A DNA stretch of 64,000 bases. Source: an uncultured Chlorobiaceae bacterium (GTDB lineage Bacteria; Bacteroidota; Chlorobiia; Chlorobiales; Chlorobiaceae). A program made the translations under genes and the position numbers. The stretch spans positions 29,113-93,112 of the forward strand of contig CAIMHT010000015.1 of NCBI GenBank assembly GCA_903840935.1. The letters are read 5' to 3'. Within the stretch, counting starts at the first letter, position 1; each line of letters opens with the position of its first letter. Under the pieces are notes generated by a model. That model saw only the letters and a program-made list of their open reading frames with translations. It was not told where the DNA came from and did no database searches. Positions 17,970 through 28,502 of the stretch are shown here, in pieces.

Positions 17970-19802
17970 ATGGGACTTATCAATCCGGACTTCCAGACAT
18001 TACCAGAACTCTTTTCCTCTGTTTTTTACCATTTCAAAGGGCAGGAGTCGAAATTTCCAATCGCAAGGAAAATCAATGGGGTGTATGAACCCATCTCTTA
18101 TGATGCTTTTGAAAAAGATGCCCAAGTTCTCTCCGCATTTCTGAAACGCAACGGCATCACGGCAAAAGAGCGGGTTGCCATTCTTTCGGAAAACAGACCA
18201 GGATGGTACCTTGCTGACATGGCTATACTGAATATTGGGGCTATAAATGTGCCGCTCTACCCCTCCCTGCCAGCTAACCAGATTGAGTACATCCTCAACA
18301 ACTGCAGTGCGAAGGCCATCATAGTCTCAAACATGCTTCAGCTTGGCAAAATTCTTTCGATCTGGCAGAAACTTCCTGAGTTGACACTTGTGGTGGTCAT
18401 GAATCGGCTTGAGGAAGCCATCGAAGATGTTCTTGATCTGAACCAGGTCAAGGCAATGGGTGAAAAAATTCTTGAAGAAAAGCCGTGGATCCTTGACGGA
18501 ACGATTGTAGAGCCAGACGATGTTGCGACCATCATCTACACATCCGGCACGACGGGAGTTCCAAAAGGGGTAATGCTCACGCACCGCAATATTTGTGAAA
18601 ATGTCAAATCCTGCTCATCCGTTATCCGCCTCGATGATTCTGATTGCGGACTTTCCTTTCTTCCTCTCTCCCATGCCTATGAGCGAACCGGTGGTTATTA
18701 CCTGCTCTTTTCCTGTGGAGCAACCATCTATCTTGCCGAAAGTGTTGAAACGATTTCGCTGAACATGAGTGAGGCTCGCCCAACCATCATCTTTACTGTC
18801 CCGAGACTGTTTGACCGCATCAAGATGAGCATTCTCAAGCAGATTTCAACACAGAGTGCCATAAAGCAGAAAATCTTTTACTGGGCACTGAATACGGGCG
18901 AAAAGTATCACAGGGAAATCAATGAAAGAGGTACAGCACAAAAACTTCTTTCTTTGCAACATGTACTTGCTGAAAAGCTGGTTTACAGCAAAATCAAAAG
19001 CAAATTCGGCGGAAGGTTGCGCTATTTTGTTTCCGGAGGGGCTGCCCTGCCACAGAAAATTGGCGAGTTTTTTCAGGCACTCGATATCACGATTCTTGAG
19101 GGATTCGGTCTGACTGAAACCTCACCGGTAACCCACGTAAACAGACCGGAAAAGATCAAGTATGGTACTGTAGGGCCTGCGGTAAACAACGTTGAGGTCA
19201 AGATTGCGGGGGATGGAGAAATACTGCTGAAGGGCCCGAATATCATGAAGGGGTACTGGAAGGATGATGAGGCAACCCGTGAAGTTATCCGGGAGGGATG
19301 GTTCCACACCGGCGACATAGGTATTATTGACCGTGATGGCTATCTGAAAATAACCGACAGAAAAAAACATATCATCGTTACCTCCGGTGGTAAAAATATT
19401 GCGCCAATGCCAATTGAGGAGCTGATTTCCGAAAGCCCTTTCGTCGATCAAGTTATTGTCATTGGTGAAAAAAGACCATTTCTGATCGGCCTTATTGTGC
19501 CTGATTTCAACAAACTCAAAGAGGTTGCTGCTGCTGAAGGAATTTTTGCCACCACAAACAAAGAACTTATTGAGAACAAAAGTACCCTGCAGATTTTTGA
19601 AAAGCTCATTCGTACCGTTTCACGGCAGCTTGCCACACATGAAAAGGTACGTAAGTTCCTGCTGGTCGACACGGCATTCACCATTGAAAACTGTCTCATG
19701 ACCCCAACAATGAAACTCAAACGCAAGGAAATTACCTCCCGCTATGCCGCCGAGATCGACAAGGTATATAATACACTCAATATGGTTTATAATACAGAGT
19801 AA
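17970..19802 (+). CDS. fadD: Long-chain acyl-CoA synthetase (AMP-forming)
   Basis: 610 residues. The ATP/AMP signature [13 protein letters not shown] is at about 188-200, the G-F-G-L-T-E-T-S-P motif near 379-387, and the G-W-F-H-T-G-D-I-G and [16 protein letters not shown] hinge near 443-475. The K-L-K-R catalytic-lysine region is present at the C-terminus (M-K-L-K-R-K-E-I). Length and motifs fit the FAA/ACSBG long-chain branch, which activates fatty acids to acyl-CoA for membrane lipid use. The gene is monocistronic, divergent from the sugar operon and convergent with mutY. Confidence 0.9.
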   Translation: MGLINPDFQTLPELFSSVFYHFKGQESKFPIARKINGVYEPISYDAFEKDAQVLSAFLKRNGITAKERVAILSENRPGWYLADMAILNIGAINVPLYPSLPANQIEYILNNCSAKAIIVSNMLQLGKILSIWQKLPELTLVVVMNRLEEAIEDVLDLNQVKAMGEKILEEKPWILDGTIVEPDDVATIIYTSGTTGVPKGVMLTHRNICENVKSCSSVIRLDDSDCGLSFLPLSHAYERTGGYYLLFSCGATIYLAESVETISLNMSEARPTIIFTVPRLFDRIKMSILKQISTQSAIKQKIFYWALNTGEKYHREINERGTAQKLLSLQHVLAEKLVYSKIKSKFGGRLRYFVSGGAALPQKIGEFFQALDITILEGFGLTETSPVTHVNRPEKIKYGTVGPAVNNVEVKIAGDGEILLKGPNIMKGYWKDDEATREVIREGWFHTGDIGIIDRDGYLKITDRKKHIIVTSGGKNIAPMPIEELISESPFVDQVIVIGEKRPFLIGLIVPDFNKLKEVAAAEGIFATTNKELIENKSTLQIFEKLIRTVSRQLATHEKVRKFLLVDTAFTIENCLMTPTMKLKRKEITSRYAAEIDKVYNTLNMVYNTE

Positions 19803-19856
19803 ACCGACAGAACCCACAGGGAGGATAAAGAGGGCTTCCAGTTTGCCTGAACGCGT

Positions 19857-20732
19857 TTACCTCTGCTCCTCCCTGATTTTCAACACTCTGCCGCCCGGTT
19901 CGCTTGGGCTTTCAGTTTCATCCACAAGGCCTTCACGGACGAGCCCGTCTATAATTTCATGCAAACCCCAGGGACAGGAGCCATACTTTTTTTCGATCTC
20001 TTCAAGAAAGATGGCTTCCGAAGCCACAATTTCCTTCAGCAGTCTGCCGCGATACCAGCGCTTTGAACCCTGAAATTTCGATTGCTTCGTTAATGGACGA
20101 ATGCCTGTTTTGCGACTGGTGAGATGGATCGATCCGTAATCCATGAGGGCGTTGTGCCATTCACGGCTTTGGCCTTTCGGCAAAAGCTGCTCAGCAGCAA
20201 ACTGAATCTTATGTTTCGGGCTATCCTCAGGCAGGGCGAATTCATGGATGATGATACGGCGAATGTTGGTATCAACGGCGGCAACATCGAGATTGTCGGC
20301 AAAGACCGGAATGGAACGACAGGTATAGTCGCCTATACCGGGCAGGGTTTTCAGTTGTTCGGGAGTGGTTGGCACCATGCCGCCGAAACGATCCATTATC
20401 ACCTTTGCACAGGTTTGCAGCCGTTGGCCTCGCGAGTTATAGCCCAAGCCACTCCAGAGTAAAAGAACCTCCCTGAGTGAAGCTGAGGCAAGGGTTTCTG
20501 TATCAGGAAAACGATCCATCCAAGCCAAAAACTTCCCTGCAACCCGTTCTGCCTGAGTCTGCTGAAGCATGATCTCGCTGATCATGACAGCATACCGATC
20601 AGTGCATTCCCTCCAGGGGAAGCTCCGTTTGTTCAAACGGTAAAAGTTGAAAATCTTTTCGCGAAAAAGTTCAACCTTCTGACGATGCAACTCAGAACTC
20701 ACAGGTTGAAATACCATAGCAACTTCCAGCAA
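19857..20732 (-). CDS. mutY: MutY-like A/G mismatch adenine glycosylase lacking the FeS cluster
   Basis: 291 residues. The adenine-glycosylase core is clear: P-W-R (39-41), S-E-I-M-L-Q-Q-T-Q with catalytic Glu53, helix-hairpin-helix L-P-G-I-G-D-Y-T (130-137) and V-D-T-N-I-R-R with catalytic Asp154. It should remove A opposite 8-oxoG. Two family features are missing: the four-cysteine 4Fe-4S loop (replaced after M-D-Y-G-S-I-H by T-S-R-K-T-G-I-R-P-L-T-K-Q, with no cysteines) and the C-terminal NUDIX-like 8-oxoG domain; about 70 unrelated residues follow instead. Cluster-free MutY relatives are known. An alternative start is Met6 (20717). Confidence 0.85.
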   Translation of the reverse strand: MLEVAMVFQPVSSELHRQKVELFREKIFNFYRLNKRSFPWRECTDRYAVMISEIMLQQTQAERVAGKFLAWMDRFPDTETLASASLREVLLLWSGLGYNSRGQRLQTCAKVIMDRFGGMVPTTPEQLKTLPGIGDYTCRSIPVFADNLDVAAVDTNIRRIIIHEFALPEDSPKHKIQFAAEQLLPKGQSREWHNALMDYGSIHLTSRKTGIRPLTKQSKFQGSKRWYRGRLLKEIVASEAIFLEEIEKKYGSCPWGLHEIIDGLVREGLVDETESPSEPGGRVLKIREEQR

Positions 20733-20782
20733 GGGATTGTGAACAGAAAAGAGGGATACTCAAGGGGGGGCTTGAAAAGAGT

Positions 20783-20812
20783 ATCCGGCAGGGCTTTACG
20801 GCCATGCCGGAT
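20783..20812 (-). terminator. Hairpin after rplS
   Basis: ATCCGGCA (20783-20790) pairs with TGCCGGAT (20805-20812) 15 bases beyond the rplS stop. Read on the minus strand it is followed only by a weak T-rich stretch, so it may be a terminator or a 3'-end stabiliser for the ribosomal operon. Confidence 0.5.
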
Positions 20813-20826
20813 TGCTGAAAAAAAGA

Positions 20827-21189
20827 TCAGACCTTCTCCACAATCTTGCGTTCCTTGACTTTCAATGCGGCTTTGCCTGTACGTTTGCGCAAGTAGAAGA
20901 GTTTTGCCCTTCTTGCCTTGCCATGCTTGACCACCGTAACGCTCTCAATGTTGGGGGAGTTTACCGGAATAATCCTTTCAACACCGACACCATGAGAAAT
21001 CTTGCGAACGGTGATGGTTTTATTGCCTCCAGCACCCCTGTCGCTGATAACAACCCCCTCAAAAGCCTGAAGTCTCTCCTTTTCGCCCTCAATAACCTTC
21101 AACTGAATTTTGACGGTATCACCCGGATTGATTTCCGGAAAATCTGTAACTGCCTGAGTGGCTTCAACCAACCTGATTAACTGATCCAT
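20827..21189 (-). CDS. rplS: 50S ribosomal protein L19
   Basis: 120 residues, the standard length. The P-G-D-T-V-K-I-Q strand, the [12 protein letters not shown] segment and the [18 protein letters not shown] tail identify L19, which sits at the 30S-50S interface. It is the last gene of ffh-rpsP-rimM-trmD-rplS, 19 bp after trmD. Confidence 0.97.
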   Translation of the reverse strand: MDQLIRLVEATQAVTDFPEINPGDTVKIQLKVIEGEKERLQAFEGVVISDRGAGGNKTITVRKISHGVGVERIIPVNSPNIESVTVVKHGKARRAKLFYLRKRTGKAALKVKERKIVEKV

Positions 21190-21208
21190 GACAACTATGC
21201 TATTTACG

Positions 21209-21919
21209 TTATTTTTCCTTTAATTCTAAACTATTTTGACCAAGAAGATCCGGACGACGCTTGCGCGTTCTCTCAAGAGCATTCTCGCTACGCCACTGCT
21301 CAATATTGCCGTGGTGACCTTTCAACAAAACTTCGGGCACCTTCATTCCCCTGAATTCCGCTGGACGGGTGTAATAGGTACAATCAAGGATTCCTGCCTG
21401 AAAAGAGTCGGTCAACGCTGACTCACTGTCGCCAAGAACACCAGGAATAACCCTCACAAGAGCATCCATAAAAAACAGTGCCGGTATCTCCCCGCCTGAA
21501 ACAACAACATCACCAATGGATATCTCCATAGTAATCAAATTCTGACGAACTCTTTCATCAACCGCCTTGTAGTGACCGCAGAGAAGAATCAGGTTCTGCA
21601 TCCGTGAAAATCTGTTTGCCATAGACTGCTCAAACAACTCTCCATCCGGCGAGAAAAAAATCACCTCATCATACTCTCTTTCAGCTTTAAGTGCATCGAT
21701 GCAGGCAAAGACCGGTTCCGGACGAAGCACCATTCCAGCTCCACCGCCAAAAGGCGAATCATCAACCTGTTTGTACCTGCCCAGTCCATAGTCATGCAGG
21801 TTATGCAGATGAATTTCCGCGTGTTTTTTTCGGCAAGCAATGCTTAACAATCCATTGCCAAGCGGCGAATCAAAAAACCCCGGAATGACGGAAATCACAT
21901 CAATCCTTATGGCACTCAT
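21209..21919 (-). CDS. trmD: tRNA (guanine-N1-)-methyltransferase
   Basis: 236 residues. The start [12 protein letters not shown], the [14 protein letters not shown] loop and the knotted SAM site ([12 protein letters not shown] then [13 protein letters not shown]) are all intact. TrmD methylates G37 of tRNAs reading CNN and GGG-type codons and prevents frameshifting. It lies 41 bp downstream of rimM and 19 bp upstream of rplS in the conserved operon. Confidence 0.97.
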   Translation of the reverse strand: MSAIRIDVISVIPGFFDSPLGNGLLSIACRKKHAEIHLHNLHDYGLGRYKQVDDSPFGGGAGMVLRPEPVFACIDALKAEREYDEVIFFSPDGELFEQSMANRFSRMQNLILLCGHYKAVDERVRQNLITMEISIGDVVVSGGEIPALFFMDALVRVIPGVLGDSESALTDSFQAGILDCTYYTRPAEFRGMKVPEVLLKGHHGNIEQWRSENALERTRKRRPDLLGQNSLELKEK

Positions 21920-21960
21920 GAGCTGAGAAAGGTTTCAAAAGAGTTATCATGCACTACCAT

Positions 21961-22464
21961 TTACAGGAATTCATCAAATCTTGGTACAACAATGTACTGT
22001 TCACGAAGATTAAACTCCTCAACAAACTGCTCTATGGCTGGCAGCAGAATCTTTTTTTCGCCGACCTTAACCTCATAGACATCATGCGCCGGCATGGCAA
22101 GGACATTGGTAATGATGCCAACCTCACGACGCGTGCGGTCAAGAACCTTCATCCCTATGATCTCATGAAGATAGGCCCGATCAGGCGGCTGAGGCAAGAG
22201 TTGACTCTCTTCAACAAACAGTTTCCAGCCCGTAAGCCCTTCAGCTTTTTCCATGCTGTCAACCCCTTCAAAGAACAACCACGCAAAGCCCCCCCCAAGA
22301 GCGGCTTTCTGTACCGTTAACCGCTTGGCCGAATCGACGGAAACCCCTGCGTAATACTCCTTGCGGGAGAGAAAACTTTCAGGGAAATCCGTAATCGGCT
22401 CCACCTTCACCTCACCCTTCAACCCTTTCGGCTTGAGAATGATGCCTGTCAGATAGAGTTCCAT
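21961..22464 (-). CDS. rimM: 16S rRNA processing protein RimM
   Basis: 167 residues with the N-terminal G-x-I-L-K-P-K-G-L-K-G-E-V-K-V barrel start and the C-terminal PRC-like half (L-H-E-I-I-G-M-K-V-L, A-H-D-V-Y-E-V-K-V-G-E-K-K-I-L-L-P-A). RimM assists maturation of the 30S head and binds S19. It lies between rpsP (24 bp) and trmD, as in many bacteria. Confidence 0.95.
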   Translation of the reverse strand: MELYLTGIILKPKGLKGEVKVEPITDFPESFLSRKEYYAGVSVDSAKRLTVQKAALGGGFAWLFFEGVDSMEKAEGLTGWKLFVEESQLLPQPPDRAYLHEIIGMKVLDRTRREVGIITNVLAMPAHDVYEVKVGEKKILLPAIEQFVEEFNLREQYIVVPRFDEFL

Positions 22465-22488
22465 ATTGAGCGCACCGGAAGAGAGTTA

Positions 22489-22899
22489 TTAAGCCTCTCC
22501 ACCTGTAGCAGCTTTCGCTTCGGCCTCTTTCTTGGCGCTACGGCGATGGGATTTCAATGCAAGCCTCTTCTGGCGTCTTACGTTCTGATGCTCCTGCCAC
22601 TTCCCCATCTCTGCCGAAATTTCTTCCTCGCTGCGACCCATGCTTTTGAGTCGGAGTTCATAGAGTAACCCGGTCGTGCGGATAAGGCTGTTTACGGTTG
22701 CTGTAGGCTGTGCGCCAGTCTGCATCCAGTACACAATACGATCTTTTTTAATGGTGACAGCATGTGGTTTCGCTGTTGGCTGATAAGTGCCAACAACCTC
22801 AAGAAATTTGCCATCCCTTGGTGAGCGCGCATCGGCCACGACAATCTGGTATACCGGCAATTTTTTTCTTCCTGCTCTTTTCAGTCTGATCTTTACCAA
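22489..22899 (-). CDS. rpsP: 30S ribosomal protein S16
   Basis: 136 residues. The core [23 protein letters not shown] and G-T-Y-Q-P are diagnostic. It is longer than the ~85-residue E. coli protein because of a Lys/Ala/Glu-rich C-terminal tail after residue ~90, which is common in the Bacteroidetes/Chlorobi group. It lies 48 bp after ffh. Confidence 0.96.
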   Translation of the reverse strand: MVKIRLKRAGRKKLPVYQIVVADARSPRDGKFLEVVGTYQPTAKPHAVTIKKDRIVYWMQTGAQPTATVNSLIRTTGLLYELRLKSMGRSEEEISAEMGKWQEHQNVRRQKRLALKSHRRSAKKEAEAKAATGGEA

Positions 22900-22947
22900 G
22901 GCTAAAGTATTTTAGTTAATGTTTACTGTTGACACTGAATGTGCAAT

Positions 22948-24297
22948 CTATCGTTTTAAAAACTTTTCAAGCGCAAGATTCTGCGACGTAATCTTCCTGC
23001 CGGACTGCGACAGTTTTGAAACCGAACGCATCATCTTTTTCATCTCTCCGAATTGTTTCAGCAGAAGGTTAACCTCCTGGACTTTCGTGCCGCTCCCCCG
23101 GGCAATTCGCTGCCGGCGGCTTCCATTAATAATATCGGGAGTCTTTTTTTCCTGCTTTGTCATGGAATTGATCATGGCTTCAATGGGCTTGAAATCAAGA
23201 TTCTCAAGATCCTGCTTTGGCACCATCTTGTTCAGGCCAGGGACCATTTCAATCAATCCCTGAATCGAACCCATTTTCTTGAGCTGCTGCAACTGGTCGA
23301 AAAAGTCATTGAGATCAAACTCATTCTTCATCAACTTCTTCTGCATCTCAAGCGTCTTCTCAAGATCGAGGTTTTCCTGGGCTTTTTCAACAAAGCTCAC
23401 GATATCACCCATACCCAGAATCCTCTGGGCCATACGATCGGGATAGAAGAGATCAAGGTCGTCAACCTTTTCTCCGATACTGATAAATTTTATCGGCTTT
23501 TCAACAACCTGACGAATCGAAAGCGCTGCACCGCCCCTCGAATCACCATCAAGCTTGGTAAGTACAACGCCGTCAAAATCAAGACGATCATTGAAAGCCT
23601 TTGCGGTATTAACCGCCTCCTGCCCCATCATGGAGTCAACAACAAAGAGAAGTTCGTCAGGCTTGAGTGCATGCTTCAAAGCCTCTGCCTCAGCCATCAT
23701 AAGCTGATCAATCTGCAACCGTCCGGCAGTATCGATAATGACAACATCTTTTGCTGCCGACCGCGCAGCCTCCAGCCCCTGAAGGGCCGCCTTCAGAGCA
23801 TCCTGCTCTTCAATGGCAAATACAGGAACATCAACCTGCTGACCAAGCGCCTTAAGCTGATCAACCGCTGCCGGACGATAAACATCAGCCGCAACAAGCA
23901 TCGGCTGTTTTCCGCTCTTTTTCAGCCGTAACGCCAGCTTGGCACAGAATGTTGTTTTTCCGGAACCCTGCAATCCTGCGACCATGATGATTGCCGGCAG
24001 TTTCTTTGGAGCAAGGTTGAGTGGCTTCTGCTCTCCACCCATCAGTTCGGTCAGCTCGTCATAAACAATTTTCACAATCATCTGAGCCGGTGATACGCTT
24101 TTGATGACCTGTTCGCCGAGAGACTTCTCCCTTATTTCTTCAATTAATTTCTTTGCTACCTTGTAGTTGACGTCGGCACCAAGCAGAGCTCTCTTGATAT
24201 CGCGCATGGCGAGACCAATATTAACCTCATTAATGGTGGCCTGACCAGCAAGCTTTTTAAAGGTGGCTTCTAATTTATCACTTAAACTATCAAACAT
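22948..24297 (-). CDS. ffh: Signal recognition particle protein Ffh (SRP54)
   Basis: 449 residues: N domain about 1-90, GTPase G domain about 100-295 with G-L-Q-G-S-G-K-T-T (P-loop), D-T-A-G-R and [10 protein letters not shown], then the Met-rich M domain with [14 protein letters not shown]-binding motif. Ffh with 4.5S RNA targets nascent membrane proteins to FtsY. It is the first gene of the ribosomal operon and is divergent from the heptose kinase gene. No 4.5S RNA gene was recognised nearby. Confidence 0.97.
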   Translation of the reverse strand: MFDSLSDKLEATFKKLAGQATINEVNIGLAMRDIKRALLGADVNYKVAKKLIEEIREKSLGEQVIKSVSPAQMIVKIVYDELTELMGGEQKPLNLAPKKLPAIIMVAGLQGSGKTTFCAKLALRLKKSGKQPMLVAADVYRPAAVDQLKALGQQVDVPVFAIEEQDALKAALQGLEAARSAAKDVVIIDTAGRLQIDQLMMAEAEALKHALKPDELLFVVDSMMGQEAVNTAKAFNDRLDFDGVVLTKLDGDSRGGAALSIRQVVEKPIKFISIGEKVDDLDLFYPDRMAQRILGMGDIVSFVEKAQENLDLEKTLEMQKKLMKNEFDLNDFFDQLQQLKKMGSIQGLIEMVPGLNKMVPKQDLENLDFKPIEAMINSMTKQEKKTPDIINGSRRQRIARGSGTKVQEVNLLLKQFGEMKKMMRSVSKLSQSGRKITSQNLALEKFLKR

Positions 24298-24445
24298 TGG
24301 TTCCTGCTTTTTTACAGATAACGCTTAAAAATGCTTAGCTTTAATTATAACAAAAAATAGCAAAAAATAAAACGGTACAATCATAACAATCATTGCTGAA
24401 CCCGATTTTGTTGCTATTTTTCAGTGAACAACGACAGAACACATC

Positions 24446-25447
24446 ATGAAACAAGACGTTATGGCAACTCTCTCCATAAAAAACATTCTCGACGCTTTTC
24501 ACAGCAAGCGAATTGCTGTTATCGGCGATATCATGCTTGACAAGTATATTTTTGGCCATGTCTCGCGCATTTCACCGGAATACCCGGTACCGGTTGTCGA
24601 TGTCACCCATGAAGATCACCGGCTTGGGGGAGCCGCAAATGTGGCACTCAACACACTCTCACTTGGAGCAGAGACCCTGTTGATTGGTATTACCGGGGCT
24701 GATAGCAACAGGGAGATTCTTCTGGATCTTTTTCGCAATCGCGGGCTTGCAACCGAAGGACTGGTATGCGATCCATCCAGGCCAACAACAAGCAAAACAA
24801 GAATCCTTTCGCAAAACCATCATATTACAAGAGTAGACTTCGAAAGCAGAAAAGAGGTCGACAACGAAATTGAACGATTGATTCTCGGCTCTTTTGACGC
24901 CATAATCGACTCGATTGACGCTATCGTACTGGAAGACTACAACAAAGGGTTGCTCAGTGCGCAAATTATTCAACACATTATTACATCAGCACAGCAGCGT
25001 AATGTCCCGGTGCTTGTTGATCCAAAACTCCATAATTTTTTTGCGTATAAAGGGTGCTCTGTTTTCAAGCCAAACCTTTTGGAGATGGCGGCATCGCTGG
25101 GCATCGTCCTCCACAACAATGACGATGAGGTTGAACAGGCTTGCCGCCTGCTCCATGAAAAAATCAAGGCAGAAACCATTATCGTGACAAGAGGCGAGAA
25201 GGGCATGACCATCTATAACGGCTCCTTTACCCATATTGAAGCAACATCGCTTGAGGTGGCCGATGTCTCAGGGGCCGGGGATACGGTTATCGGTACGCTT
25301 GCACTCGGTGCTGCTACTGGTGTTGATATCGTGACCAATGCCACTATAGCCAATCTTGCTGCCGGAACGGTCTGCCAGGAGGTGGGCGCTGTGCCTGTCA
25401 GACCCGAAAAACTGCTCAAGGCTTATCAGGAACATCTTAATCTATAG
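24446..25447 (+). CDS. hldA: D-glycero-beta-D-manno-heptose-7-phosphate kinase (RfaE domain I)
   Basis: 333-residue PfkB-fold kinase. [19 protein letters not shown] and G-G-A-A-N-V-A-L-N are the RfaE/HldE kinase start; V-D-P-K, K-P-N and the catalytic D-V-S-G-A-G-D-T complete the site. It lacks the cytidylyltransferase half of E. coli HldE, so it corresponds to stand-alone HldA; the adenylyltransferase should be elsewhere. It supplies ADP-heptose for LPS inner core. ATG at 24446 is used; a second ATG follows at 24461. Its 3' end overlaps the convergent START gene by 11 bp. Confidence 0.88.
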   Translation: MKQDVMATLSIKNILDAFHSKRIAVIGDIMLDKYIFGHVSRISPEYPVPVVDVTHEDHRLGGAANVALNTLSLGAETLLIGITGADSNREILLDLFRNRGLATEGLVCDPSRPTTSKTRILSQNHHITRVDFESRKEVDNEIERLILGSFDAIIDSIDAIVLEDYNKGLLSAQIIQHIITSAQQRNVPVLVDPKLHNFFAYKGCSVFKPNLLEMAASLGIVLHNNDDEVEQACRLLHEKIKAETIIVTRGEKGMTIYNGSFTHIEATSLEVADVSGAGDTVIGTLALGAATGVDIVTNATIANLAAGTVCQEVGAVPVRPEKLLKAYQEHLNL

Positions 25448-26054
25448 AGATGTGCTGTTCTATTTCCTCCGGATAGGGCGGGTTATATGAACCATCCATC
25501 ACAAGATTCTTCATATTGTTCAATGAATAAAAAGGCACCTCAAACATGCCTGCATTACTGACCGGAGCGGGAACATCTTTTCCTGGATCAACATGCATCA
25601 CAAAAGAGATATGGACCGTTCCCTGATCGGTAGGGGTAAAAACCCACATCCCCATTGAGTGCCGCACCCGATGGTAGTTCGGATTGTCCGGCAGATAATC
25701 CGGTTCACCTTTCATGGTAACCCCTATAGCATTCTCTCCTGCAGATACAAGCCCTGTACGCATAATAATCTCTCTCTTTTGCAAAGGCCATGGAGTATTG
25801 ATAATCTGGCGCACAACGTACTCGACGCCTTCAGTTTTTTCAAGGATATCCATATCAGCAAGCTGATGAACCCAGCGAGGATAGCTTGCCATATCGTGAA
25901 AAAGGCTTATCAACTTTTTCAGCGAGACCTTCACCTCGGTTTCTCCCTTGAAACCGCAAACGTCTGAACCGTTTACCCTCGAAGAATATATTTTGATTCC
26001 CTTATGCTCAACGCGAAACGCCCAATTCCCATCAAGGATCATTGCGATATCCAT
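25437..26054 (-). CDS. START-domain lipid-binding protein
   Basis: 205 residues with no signal peptide. The protein is one START/SRPBCC fold: [16 protein letters not shown], then Y-P-R-W-V-H-Q, the [11 protein letters not shown] segment (the W-P-x-x-x-R-E hallmark) and a V-P-A-P-V-S-N-A end helix. START domains carry a hydrophobic ligand, usually a lipid or sterol. It is related to the gene at 26106-26822, which also has W-P-V-S-D-R-E-I, but the two are divergent in sequence. Last in a ctpA-START-START array. Confidence 0.8.
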   Translation of the reverse strand: MDIAMILDGNWAFRVEHKGIKIYSSRVNGSDVCGFKGETEVKVSLKKLISLFHDMASYPRWVHQLADMDILEKTEGVEYVVRQIINTPWPLQKREIIMRTGLVSAGENAIGVTMKGEPDYLPDNPNYHRVRHSMGMWVFTPTDQGTVHISFVMHVDPGKDVPAPVSNAGMFEVPFYSLNNMKNLVMDGSYNPPYPEEIEQHISID

Positions 26055-26105
26055 ACTCTCTTTTTTGTAAAATTATTGACCATACCGCCGCAAAACACAA
26101 AAAAA

Positions 26106-26822
26106 TCACTCGGTTATAAATTTTTCATAATGCTGGATAACATCTTTGGCTGATTTATTAAATGGAGCATCGACCGGTGTCATGTACTTTTCCTTCTTGA
26201 CCATTTCCCGCAAATTGACCATGGTGTGATAGGGAGTATCGATAACAGCGATATTGGCAAGCCAGGATGGAATCTCTCCACCGGGTTCGATATGAAGGCG
26301 AAAAACAACCCTGCACTGATTCTCTGAAAGAGGAATAATGTTCCATCCCCCCTGCAGCTCGGGGACTCGGACATATTTATCATTTTTTGGCAGATAATCC
26401 GCTACGCACTCAAGTTTGATAAACACTTCGGACGTCTCAGGATCCATATACCCCTGCGAGCGGGTTATAATTTCGCGATCGGAAACAGGCCAGGGTGCAC
26501 TGACAAGCTGATAGACTATCCGTCCCTCATCTTCACTCAACTCCTGCAGCAGACGCATCTCTTTTGTTTTCCAGACCCATTCGGTAGCAACCTCAATGTC
26601 ATACAAAAGACTCAAGACGGCATGTTGTGGAGCATCAATGGTCGCAATGGTAACAAATGAGAGGAAATCAGAAGTTGGAACAGGACAGGTAAATATTTTA
26701 AGCCATTCATTTTTCAGCCGTAACGTACAGGTTGCGTCATTGATTTTTTCAAGTATCGACATAAAAAAAAAGTTTAAACGATTAAAAAAATAACCAGCAT
26801 CGCACTCCTCACTGCCCGACAT
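26106..26822 (-). CDS. START-domain lipid-binding protein (second copy)
   Basis: Up to 238 residues; the START core begins near residue 21, and the second Met (26762) may be the true start because residues 1-20 look unlike the family. Marks: [22 protein letters not shown] and I-P-S-W-L-A-N. The ATG at 26822 directly abuts the protease stop (TGAATG), which would allow coupled translation from that start. It is a paralogue of the neighbouring START gene, 51 bp apart. Ligand unknown. Confidence 0.78.
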   Translation of the reverse strand: MSGSEECDAGYFFNRLNFFFMSILEKINDATCTLRLKNEWLKIFTCPVPTSDFLSFVTIATIDAPQHAVLSLLYDIEVATEWVWKTKEMRLLQELSEDEGRIVYQLVSAPWPVSDREIITRSQGYMDPETSEVFIKLECVADYLPKNDKYVRVPELQGGWNIIPLSENQCRVVFRLHIEPGGEIPSWLANIAVIDTPYHTMVNLREMVKKEKYMTPVDAPFNKSAKDVIQHYEKFITE

Positions 26823-28502
26823 TCAATATTTTCTGACCGGCACACTTTCAGCTACCTTGACAACCGGGTCACCATAAAGCACAAAAAACCTTAACTGACC
26901 CTCTGCGCCAAAAAGCTGATGAGCCATTTTCGATTTTACAGCCCGCACAATGTATTTTCTATCCCGAATAAAACCAACCCGATCAAAGGGAATCTTTTTT
27001 TCCCGGCAGGTTTTGATCACAAGAGCTTCAAAATGGCTCTCCTCAGAATAACCAACAATAAAGCGCTCCGGCGAGGTACGGTAAAGCTGAGTCAAGCTTC
27101 GGGGATTATCAAGAATTTTTCTTGCCATATACTCAAAAGAGCCTGATTGGGAAAGTTTCTCATAAAAATCGGAATAACCTTTCCCAACTACCCAAAAATC
27201 AGGAATAATGCCTCCAGCATCTTTCAGTGCAGACAGTTTACTTTGCGCCTTCGCTCTTGTCACGGGAATCGATGCCACCTGTTGAGGCAAGGAAGCTGTA
27301 TTATAAACAGAAACCTCATTGTTCTGCAAGTAAAATAAACTATCAGGATGGGTGAAGAGTTTCCGGGGAAGGATATCGGTCATTGCATCCTGAAAATAAT
27401 GTTCACGCCCCGCCATCCCCCTGCGATACACGCGCTGAATCTGTCGGCCCGAAGGAGTATAATATCTTGAGACGGTCATCCGAAGGGCTGAGCCATCAGC
27501 AAACGGGATCTGGCGCTGCACAAGACCTTTGCCGAAAGAGAGTTCACCGACAACAAGAGCTCTTCCATTGTCCTGCAGTGCTCCGGCAAGAATTTCAGAT
27601 GCCGATGCACTTCCCTTGTCGATGAGCACAATCAGATCTCCTTTTTCGTAACCTCCACCAGACTTGGCGACATAACGCAAATCCTCAGCGCCGCCCTTGC
27701 GGCTTTTCGTATAGACAATCAACTGTCCTTGAGCGAGGAATTCATCAGCAACCTCAACAGCCTGTTCAAGAAATCCTCCTGGATTGCCTCGCAAATCAAT
27801 CACCAGCCTTTCCATACCCTGGCGTTTCAACATGGCAAGTGCTCTTCGGAATTCATCAGCCGTCGTTGCAATAAATCGACTCAATCGAATGTATCCCACA
27901 CGATGATCAATCATGAACGCCGCATCAATACTCGAAGTCGATATTTTTCCCCTGGTCACCAAAAAGTCAATCAACTTGCCACTGAGAGGGCGGAGCACCT
28001 TTAACCGCACCTTCGTTCCACGGGCTCCTCTCAACTTTCTGAGCACACCCTGCTGCGTAATTCCAACCGCTGAAACAGAGTCAATGGCAATTATTCGGTC
28101 ACCAGAAGAAATTCCCGCAGCAGCGCTCGGTCCCCCCGAAAGGGGAGTTACAACGAACAGCGTATCGTTAATAACATCAAACTCTATTCCAATGCCATCA
28201 AAATTCCCGTCGAACTCTGCCTGCGAATAAGATACTTTTTCCGGTTCCAGATAAACCGAATGAGGATCCAGATGCCCGGCCATGCCTTGAATACCCGCAC
28301 CGGCAAGACTGTCCCCATTAACCTCATCAACATAATAATCCTTTATCAAACCATAGGCCTCAAGGATTTTTTTTTGTGACCGGGAACCACCGTTCTGTCT
28401 TCCTCCACTGAAGCTCCAGCCTGCAATAGCTCCACAAACAAACACGACAAGAATAATCAGTATACGGGACATGAGGGGGTTGTTGATTTCCGGTTTTAGC
28501 AA
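26823..28502 (-). CDS. ctpA: Carboxyl-terminal processing protease (S41, CtpA-like)
   Basis: 559 residues. One N-terminal membrane helix (about 13-31) puts the catalytic part outside the cytoplasm. An N-terminal cap with the H-L-D-P-H-S-V-Y motif (77-84) is followed by a PDZ domain (about 105-190) and the S41 core with D-L-R-G-N-P-G-G (236-243), Ser300 in G-S-A-S-A-S-E and Lys325 in F-G-K-G, the Ser-Lys dyad. The last ~190 residues extend beyond the core. CTPs trim or degrade periplasmic proteins from the C-terminus. It heads the array with the two START genes. Confidence 0.92.
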   Translation of the reverse strand: MLKPEINNPLMSRILIILVVFVCGAIAGWSFSGGRQNGGSRSQKKILEAYGLIKDYYVDEVNGDSLAGAGIQGMAGHLDPHSVYLEPEKVSYSQAEFDGNFDGIGIEFDVINDTLFVVTPLSGGPSAAAGISSGDRIIAIDSVSAVGITQQGVLRKLRGARGTKVRLKVLRPLSGKLIDFLVTRGKISTSSIDAAFMIDHRVGYIRLSRFIATTADEFRRALAMLKRQGMERLVIDLRGNPGGFLEQAVEVADEFLAQGQLIVYTKSRKGGAEDLRYVAKSGGGYEKGDLIVLIDKGSASASEILAGALQDNGRALVVGELSFGKGLVQRQIPFADGSALRMTVSRYYTPSGRQIQRVYRRGMAGREHYFQDAMTDILPRKLFTHPDSLFYLQNNEVSVYNTASLPQQVASIPVTRAKAQSKLSALKDAGGIIPDFWVVGKGYSDFYEKLSQSGSFEYMARKILDNPRSLTQLYRTSPERFIVGYSEESHFEALVIKTCREKKIPFDRVGFIRDRKYIVRAVKSKMAHQLFGAEGQLRFFVLYGDPVVKVAESVPVRKY

